Shown here: one piece after another, positions 60,161 through 64,000 of the stretch
How the letters are laid out: each line of letters starts with the position of its first letter
Numbering within the stretch: position 1 is the stretch's first letter
NCBI RefSeq assembly: GCF_016916835.1
Contig: NZ_JAFFIX010000003.1
Span: 1-64,000, forward strand
From: Actinacidiphila bryophytorum
GTDB taxonomy: Bacteria; Actinomycetota; Actinomycetes; Streptomycetales; Streptomycetaceae
DNA: 64,000 nt
Direction: 5' to 3'
Program-made: the position numbers and the translations under genes
Notes under the pieces: generated by a model
Database searches by the model: none
The model's input: only the letters and a program-made list of their open reading frames with translations
Told to the model about the DNA's origin: nothing

Positions 60161-62173
60161 TCAGCGGTCCCGGTAGGCCACCTGCGTGGCCATCTCGCCG
60201 AGCCGCTCCCGCCAGCCGTCCGCCAGCGGCGCCGCGTCCAGTGCCGTACGGGCGGTCGTCACCAGCTCGTCGATCCGCTTCTCGATCTCCTCGCGCACCC
60301 CGGAGGCCAGCAGCGCCGCACGCAGCGCCGCCGGGTCGAAGTCGCCTTCCGCGCCCTGCTCCAGCAGCCGTGCCACCTCGGCGTCCTCGGTGGCCGCCAG
60401 CGCCAGCAGCAGGTTCATCTTGTGCTCGCTGACGTCGAGCCCGGCGGGCTTGCCGGTCGCCGCCGAGTCGCCGAACGCGTCCAGCAGGTCGTCGCGCAGC
60501 TGGAAGGCCTCGCCGGCCGCGAGCCCGTACGCCTCGAAGGCCTTCTGCAGGTCGTCGCGCCCGGCCAGGGCCGCGCCGAGCGACAGCGGGCGCTGGATGG
60601 TGTACCGGCCGGACTTGCCCACCGCGATCCAGCGCGCCAGGTCGGCGTCCGGCACGGCCTCGGCGGCCAGCGCGATGTCCAGGTGCTGGCCGACCAGCAT
60701 CTCGGTGCCCAGGTGCATCCAGATCGCCCGGGCGTGCGCGGGCAGCCCGCCGGCCAGCCGGTGGGCGTAGCCGAAGGCCAGGTCGCCGGCCAGGATCGCC
60801 ACGCCTTCGCCGAAGCGGCGGGCCTCGCCGGCCCAGCCGGACTCCTCGTGGACGGCCGCGTGCCTGGCGTGCACGGTCGGCTCGCCGCGCCGGGTGGGGG
60901 AGTTGTCCAGCACGTCGTCGTGGATGAGGGCGTGCGCGTGCAGCAGTTCCAGGCCCGCGGCCGCCGCGACGACCGCGTCCACGCCCTCGGCGTCCTCCAG
61001 GGTGCCGCCCGCGGCCAGGTAGCCGGAGATGCAGAAGGTCGGGCGCAGCCGCTTGCCGCCCGCCGCGACCAGTTCCCTGACCGCCTCGACCGGCACCGCG
61101 GCGCGCGCGTCGACCGCGCCCCAGTGGGCGATCTCGGCGGACAGCAGCTCCTCGATCCTGGCGCTGACCTGCTCCAGCAGTTCCGCGGTCGCGTCGACGG
61201 CCCGCGCCGCGGGCGGCTCCAGGCCCAGCGGCGGCCGGAAGACCACCGTCTCGACCGCGGTGACCTCGGTCTCGACGTCGGCGTAGCCCAGTTCGGCGAG
61301 CCGCTGCACGACCTGCTCCACCAGGAGTTCCGGCGCGCTGGCGCCGGCGCTCAGGCCCACGGTGCCGACCCCGGCCAGCCAGTCGGGGTCCAGGTGCCCG
61401 GCGTCGGGCAGCAGATACGCCCGGGTGCCGGCGTCCTCGGCGACCTCCACCATCCGCACGGTGTTGCTGGAGTTGGCCGAGCCGACCACCAGCACCAGGT
61501 CGCTGCGGGCGGCGATCGACTTCACCGAGTTCTGCCGGTTCTGGCTGGCGTAGCAGACGTCGTCGGTGCCGGGACCGGTCAGGCGGGGGAAGCGCTCGTG
61601 CAGGATCCCGACGATCTCCTCGGTGTCGTCGAGGGAGAGCGTGGTCTGGGTGAGGTAACTGACGTCGGCGTCCGCGGGCAGGTCCAGCTGCCTGGCCTCG
61701 TCCGCGTCCTGCACGATGACCGTGCGGTCGGGCGCCTCGCCGAAGGTGCCCTCGATCTCCTCGTGGTCGGCGTGCCCGACCAGGATCAGGGTGCGCCCGT
61801 CGCGGGCGTACCTGCGCGCCTCCTGGTGGACCTTCGCCACCAGCGGGCACGTCGCGTCGATGACGGTCAGGTTGCGTTCGGCCGCGTTGCCGCGCACCTG
61901 GGGGGAGACGCCGTGCGCGGAGAAGATGCACACCGCGCCGTCCGGAACCTCGGTCTCGGAGTCGACGAAGACCGCGCCGCGCCCCTCCAGTTCGCGCACC
62001 ACGTGCTCGTTGTGCACGATCTGCTTGCGTACGTAGACGGGGGCCCCGTGCAGCTCGAGCGCGCGCTCCACGATCTCAATGGCCCTGCGCACACCGGCGC
62101 AGAAGCCGCGCGGCTCTGCCAGAATGACCTTCTTGCCGCCCGATTGCCGCCTGTTGTCCAGTGTGGTAGCCAT
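60161..62173 (-). CDS. Fusion of IspH (HMBPP reductase) and polyprenyl diphosphate synthase
   Basis: A 670-residue two-enzyme protein. Residues about 12-318 are IspH, which reduces HMBPP to IPP and DMAPP. The three cluster cysteines are Cys25 ('AEPRGFCAGV'), Cys109 ('VIDATCPLVAKVH') and Cys207 ('DVCYASQNRQNSVK'), and 'LVVGSANSSNT' is present. Residues about 325-670 are a trans-isoprenyl diphosphate synthase with both Asp-rich motifs, 'LIHDDVLDNSPTRRGEPTVH' (from 417) and 'FQLRDDLLDAFGD' (from 557). The fusion makes C5 units and couples them in one polypeptide, presumably giving GPP for the NphB-like enzyme; the chain length is inferred. ATG 62173 was chosen as the IspH start (MATTLD), with no clear ribosome site; an in-frame TTG at 62209 is the alternative. 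Confidence 0.92.
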   Translation of the reverse strand: MATTLDNRRQSGGKKVILAEPRGFCAGVRRAIEIVERALELHGAPVYVRKQIVHNEHVVRELEGRGAVFVDSETEVPDGAVCIFSAHGVSPQVRGNAAERNLTVIDATCPLVAKVHQEARRYARDGRTLILVGHADHEEIEGTFGEAPDRTVIVQDADEARQLDLPADADVSYLTQTTLSLDDTEEIVGILHERFPRLTGPGTDDVCYASQNRQNSVKSIAARSDLVLVVGSANSSNTVRMVEVAEDAGTRAYLLPDAGHLDPDWLAGVGTVGLSAGASAPELLVEQVVQRLAELGYADVETEVTAVETVVFRPPLGLEPPAARAVDATAELLEQVSARIEELLSAEIAHWGAVDARAAVPVEAVRELVAAGGKRLRPTFCISGYLAAGGTLEDAEGVDAVVAAAAGLELLHAHALIHDDVLDNSPTRRGEPTVHARHAAVHEESGWAGEARRFGEGVAILAGDLAFGYAHRLAGGLPAHARAIWMHLGTEMLVGQHLDIALAAEAVPDADLARWIAVGKSGRYTIQRPLSLGAALAGRDDLQKAFEAYGLAAGEAFQLRDDLLDAFGDSAATGKPAGLDVSEHKMNLLLALAATEDAEVARLLEQGAEGDFDPAALRAALLASGVREEIEKRIDELVTTARTALDAAPLADGWRERLGEMATQVAYRDR

Positions 62174-62287
62174 ATGGAAAAGGGTGCGGAACCGCGGGGG
62201 CGAACACAAGGATCCCGGTGGGGCAGATTATTGTCACGCCGTCACAATGAGGTGCCCGCAAAGCAGCCGTGCAGCCCGGCTTCTGCG

Positions 62288-62314
62288 ACTGTTCATCGAG
62301 TTGGCGGTGGCTTG
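62288..62314 (-). promoter_or_regulatory. SARP-box D1 upstream of the IspH fusion
   Basis: On the minus strand: CAAGC (62314-62310), CAACT (62303-62299) and ACAGT (62292-62288), in 11-bp register. The unit order matches boxes A and C. It lies about 115-140 nt before the fusion gene. Confidence 0.65.
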
Positions 62315-62427
62315 GCGTCCTGCGGGACCGACGTTCGGGAAGCCGTGTGCCGGGAGGCCTGTGATGCCTATCGGAACGGCTGTGACCTGCGCTGACCTGA
62401 TCACCCGGGCATTCTGCGCGCCCTCCC

Positions 62428-62454
62428 AAGTCGCCACCAAGCCGATCGCAAGTT
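62428..62454 (+). promoter_or_regulatory. SARP-box D2 upstream of rppA
   Basis: CAAGT (62428), CAAGC (62439) and CAAGT (62450), exactly 11 bp apart, about 76-102 nt before the rppA start. The 356-nt intergenic stretch 62174-62529 holds D1 and D2 back to back and no gene I can support. Confidence 0.75.
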
Positions 62455-62529
62455 AAATGGGCAACGATATGGCGTACTGCGTCGGGATGTTTCGGGGAAA
62501 TCTCAACCCACAGAAGGCGGATGCCAGGT

Positions 62530-63633
62530 ATGGCAACTCTGTGCAAGCCAGCGGTGAGCGTGCCGGAATACGTCATCACCATGGAAGACACCCTTGAATT
62601 CGCCAAGAAGGTGCACAAGGGAAAGCCACAGCTTCCGTTGGCGCTTCGACTGATCCAGAAGACCGGGGTCAGGAAGCGGCATATCGTCCAGCCCATCGAG
62701 AAGACCCTTCTCCACCCGGGCTTCGAGGAGCGGAACCGGATCTACGAGCTGGAGTCCAAGAAGAGGTGCCCTGAGGTCATCGAGAACGCACTGGCCAACG
62801 CCGGCCTGACGGCACAGGACATCGACGCCATCATCTACGTGTCCTGCACCGGCTTCATGATGCCGTCGCTGACCGCGTGGCTCATCAACACGATGGGCTT
62901 CCGCTACGACACCCGGCAGATCCCCATCGCGCAGCTGGGCTGCGCCGCGGGCGGCGCCGCGATCAACCGCGCCTTCGACTTCTGCGAGGCGCACCCGGAC
63001 TCCAACGTCCTGATCGTCTCCTGCGAACTGTGCTCGCTGTGCTACCAGCCGGTCGACGACAACGTCGGCTCGCTGCTGTCCGACGGCCTGTTCGGCGACG
63101 CGGTCGCCGCCGCGGTCGTCCGCGGCAACGGCGGCACCGGGGTGCGCCTGGAGCGCAACGCCTCCTACCTGATCCCCAACACCGAGGACTGGATCTCCTA
63201 CGCGGTCCGCTCCACCGGCTTCCACTTCCAGCTGGACCGCCGGGTGCCCGGCACCATGGAGCCGCTCGCGCCCATCCTGCGCCAGCTCGCGGCCGACCAC
63301 GGCTGGAACGTCGCCAACCTGGACTTCTACATCATCCACGCCGGCGGCCCGCGCATCCTCGACGACCTGTGCAAGTACCTCAACGTCGACCGCGGCATGT
63401 TCCGGCACAGCTGGTCCACCCTCAGCGAGTACGGGAACATCGCCAGCGCCGTCGTACTCGAAGCGCTGCGCAGGCTGTTCGAGGAGGACGAGATGCTGCC
63501 CGGCGGCAGCGGGATCATCGCCGGCTTCGGCCCGGGCATCACCGCCGAGATGGCGGTGGGCAGCTGGGTCACCGACGTACCGCGCAGCCGGCAGGCGACA
63601 CCGATCGCCGCTTCCGCGACCCCCCTGGTGTGA
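62530..63633 (+). CDS. rppA: RppA-type 1,3,6,8-tetrahydroxynaphthalene synthase (type III PKS)
   Basis: A 367-residue chalcone-synthase-fold enzyme that builds tetrahydroxynaphthalene from five malonyl-CoA. It is nearly colinear with Streptomyces RppA: start 'MATLCKPAVSVPEYVITM', 'RHIVQPIEKTLLHPGFEERN', 'YVSCTGFMMPSLTAW', the catalytic Cys138 in 'IAQLGCAAGGAAINRA', the His of 'IIHAGGPRILDDL' and the Asn of 'EYGNIASA'. An ATG at 62521 abuts the AAGGCGG, so ATG 62530, matching the family start, was chosen. THN oxidises to flaviolin, the scaffold expected for prenylation by the NphB-like enzyme. A SARP-type array lies upstream. Confidence 0.96.
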   Translation: MATLCKPAVSVPEYVITMEDTLEFAKKVHKGKPQLPLALRLIQKTGVRKRHIVQPIEKTLLHPGFEERNRIYELESKKRCPEVIENALANAGLTAQDIDAIIYVSCTGFMMPSLTAWLINTMGFRYDTRQIPIAQLGCAAGGAAINRAFDFCEAHPDSNVLIVSCELCSLCYQPVDDNVGSLLSDGLFGDAVAAAVVRGNGGTGVRLERNASYLIPNTEDWISYAVRSTGFHFQLDRRVPGTMEPLAPILRQLAADHGWNVANLDFYIIHAGGPRILDDLCKYLNVDRGMFRHSWSTLSEYGNIASAVVLEALRRLFEEDEMLPGGSGIIAGFGPGITAEMAVGSWVTDVPRSRQATPIAASATPLV

Positions 63634-63792
63634 CGCGCGCACTGCCCCGCGCACCGCGTTCGCGCCCGCCGCGTCCGCGCACACCGGGTTCCGAGGCGTC
63701 GTCACGCGCGCTCGGCAAGCCGCATGTTCGTCCCGACCGCAGGTCCGCCCCCGGGCCGCAGGTCTCCGCAAGCGTCGCCGGAGGTGGCCACG

Positions 63793-64000
63793 TTGGACCC
63801 GATCCCCTTGGTTCACGCGAGTTTGGGCAAGCAGGAACTGGCCGCTGTCGAGGAGGTGTTCGCCTCCGAGTGGACGGCAGGCCAGGGGCCGCGCGGCAAG
63901 GCCCTGGAGAAGGAGCTTGCCGAGCGCTACGGCGTCGCTGACGCCGTCACCCTCAGCAGCTGCGCCGCCGCCCTGCACCTGGCGCTGCTCGCACTGGGCG
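63793..64000 (+). CDS. DegT/DnrJ/EryC1 aminotransferase (5' part, cut by window end)
   Basis: Only the first 69 codons are present. 'PLVHASLGKQELAAVEEVFA' and 'GKALEKELAERYGVADAVTL' followed by 'SSCAAALHLALLALG' are the standard N-terminus of PLP-dependent DegT-family aminotransferases, with the cofactor-phosphate-binding Ser/Ala loop. The start is TTG 63793, with GGAGG 9 nt upstream. A transaminase of this family beside a THN synthase is known from furaquinocin-type pathways, where it aminates the naphthoquinone to 8-amino-flaviolin. That role is plausible here but cannot be judged from a fragment. Confidence 0.8.
   Translation, partial: MDPIPLVHASLGKQELAAVEEVFASEWTAGQGPRGKALEKELAERYGVADAVTLSSCAAALHLALLALG

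Noticed and set aside
1-64000. tRNA, rRNA, CRISPR array, phage or complete insertion sequence
   Set aside because: None was recognised. The only mobile-element trace is the OrfA-like coil inside the SARP, which is part of that gene and not an IS copy.

Overview
The window is high-GC actinomycete DNA, almost certainly from Streptomyces or a close relative. The support is strong GC bias at third codon positions, GTG and TTG starts, rare TTA codons confined to a few specialised genes, a SARP regulator, chitinase-type direct repeats, and several copies of an intergenic inverted-repeat element (core arm near 'ggggcgcggggaactgcgcg') common in Streptomyces. It holds two secondary-metabolite loci separated by a carbohydrate and cell-surface region.

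Region 1 (167-22753, all on +) is a biosynthetic locus of unknown product. It has an ATP-grasp ligase, an MFS exporter and a YbaK-type aminoacyl-tRNA deacylase. These precede a long, tightly packed operon led by a 2.6-kilo-residue NRPS/PKS hybrid with the order TE-A-PCP-KS-AT-TE-KR-ACP. The tailoring genes are a D-glycerate-3-kinase-like enzyme, a GlpD-like FAD dehydrogenase, a ketol-acid-reductoisomerase-like enzyme, a class III aminotransferase, a LysA-like decarboxylase with an odd N-terminus, a methyltransferase-like protein, a TauD-like oxygenase, a SerC-like aminotransferase and an inositol-monophosphatase-like phosphatase. Kinase, dehydrogenase, SerC and phosphatase together mirror the phosphorylated serine route, so a phosphorylated hydroxy-acid intermediate converted to an unusual amino acid is a reasonable inference. 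TTA codons in the ligase, exporter and synthetase suggest bldA control.

Region 2 (22754-41857) is general physiology. A repeat-rich intergenic stretch with a promoter and two LacI-type operator-like sites precedes a sugar ABC transporter and a secreted GH54 arabinofuranosidase. Then come a secreted GH18 chitinase with paired direct repeats, a PQQ-like propeller protein, a GH26-like lipoprotein or secreted enzyme, a deacetylase/glycosyltransferase fusion with an acyltransferase (mat-like surface glycan locus), a Ser/Thr kinase with a ricin-like domain, and an ECF sigma factor.

Region 3 (41930 to the right edge) is a prenylated naphthoquinone (meroterpenoid) cluster. It encodes an NphB-type ABBA prenyltransferase, RppA-type tetrahydroxynaphthalene synthase, an FAD monooxygenase, a DegT aminotransferase cut by the window end, and extra MEP-pathway enzymes (Dxs, IspG and an IspH-polyprenyl synthase fusion). 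It also has a SARP regulator with two TTA codons, a DHA2 exporter, a ScyD/ScyE-like secreted protein and an Ebo-type metabolite-traffic operon. In that operon a myo-inositol-phosphate synthase appears where EboD would be expected. Five promoter regions carry 11-bp-spaced CAAGC repeats that look like binding sites of the cluster SARP and tie nphB, the monooxygenase, the ScyD-like gene, ispH and rppA into one regulon. A geranylated flaviolin or amino-flaviolin is the likely product class.
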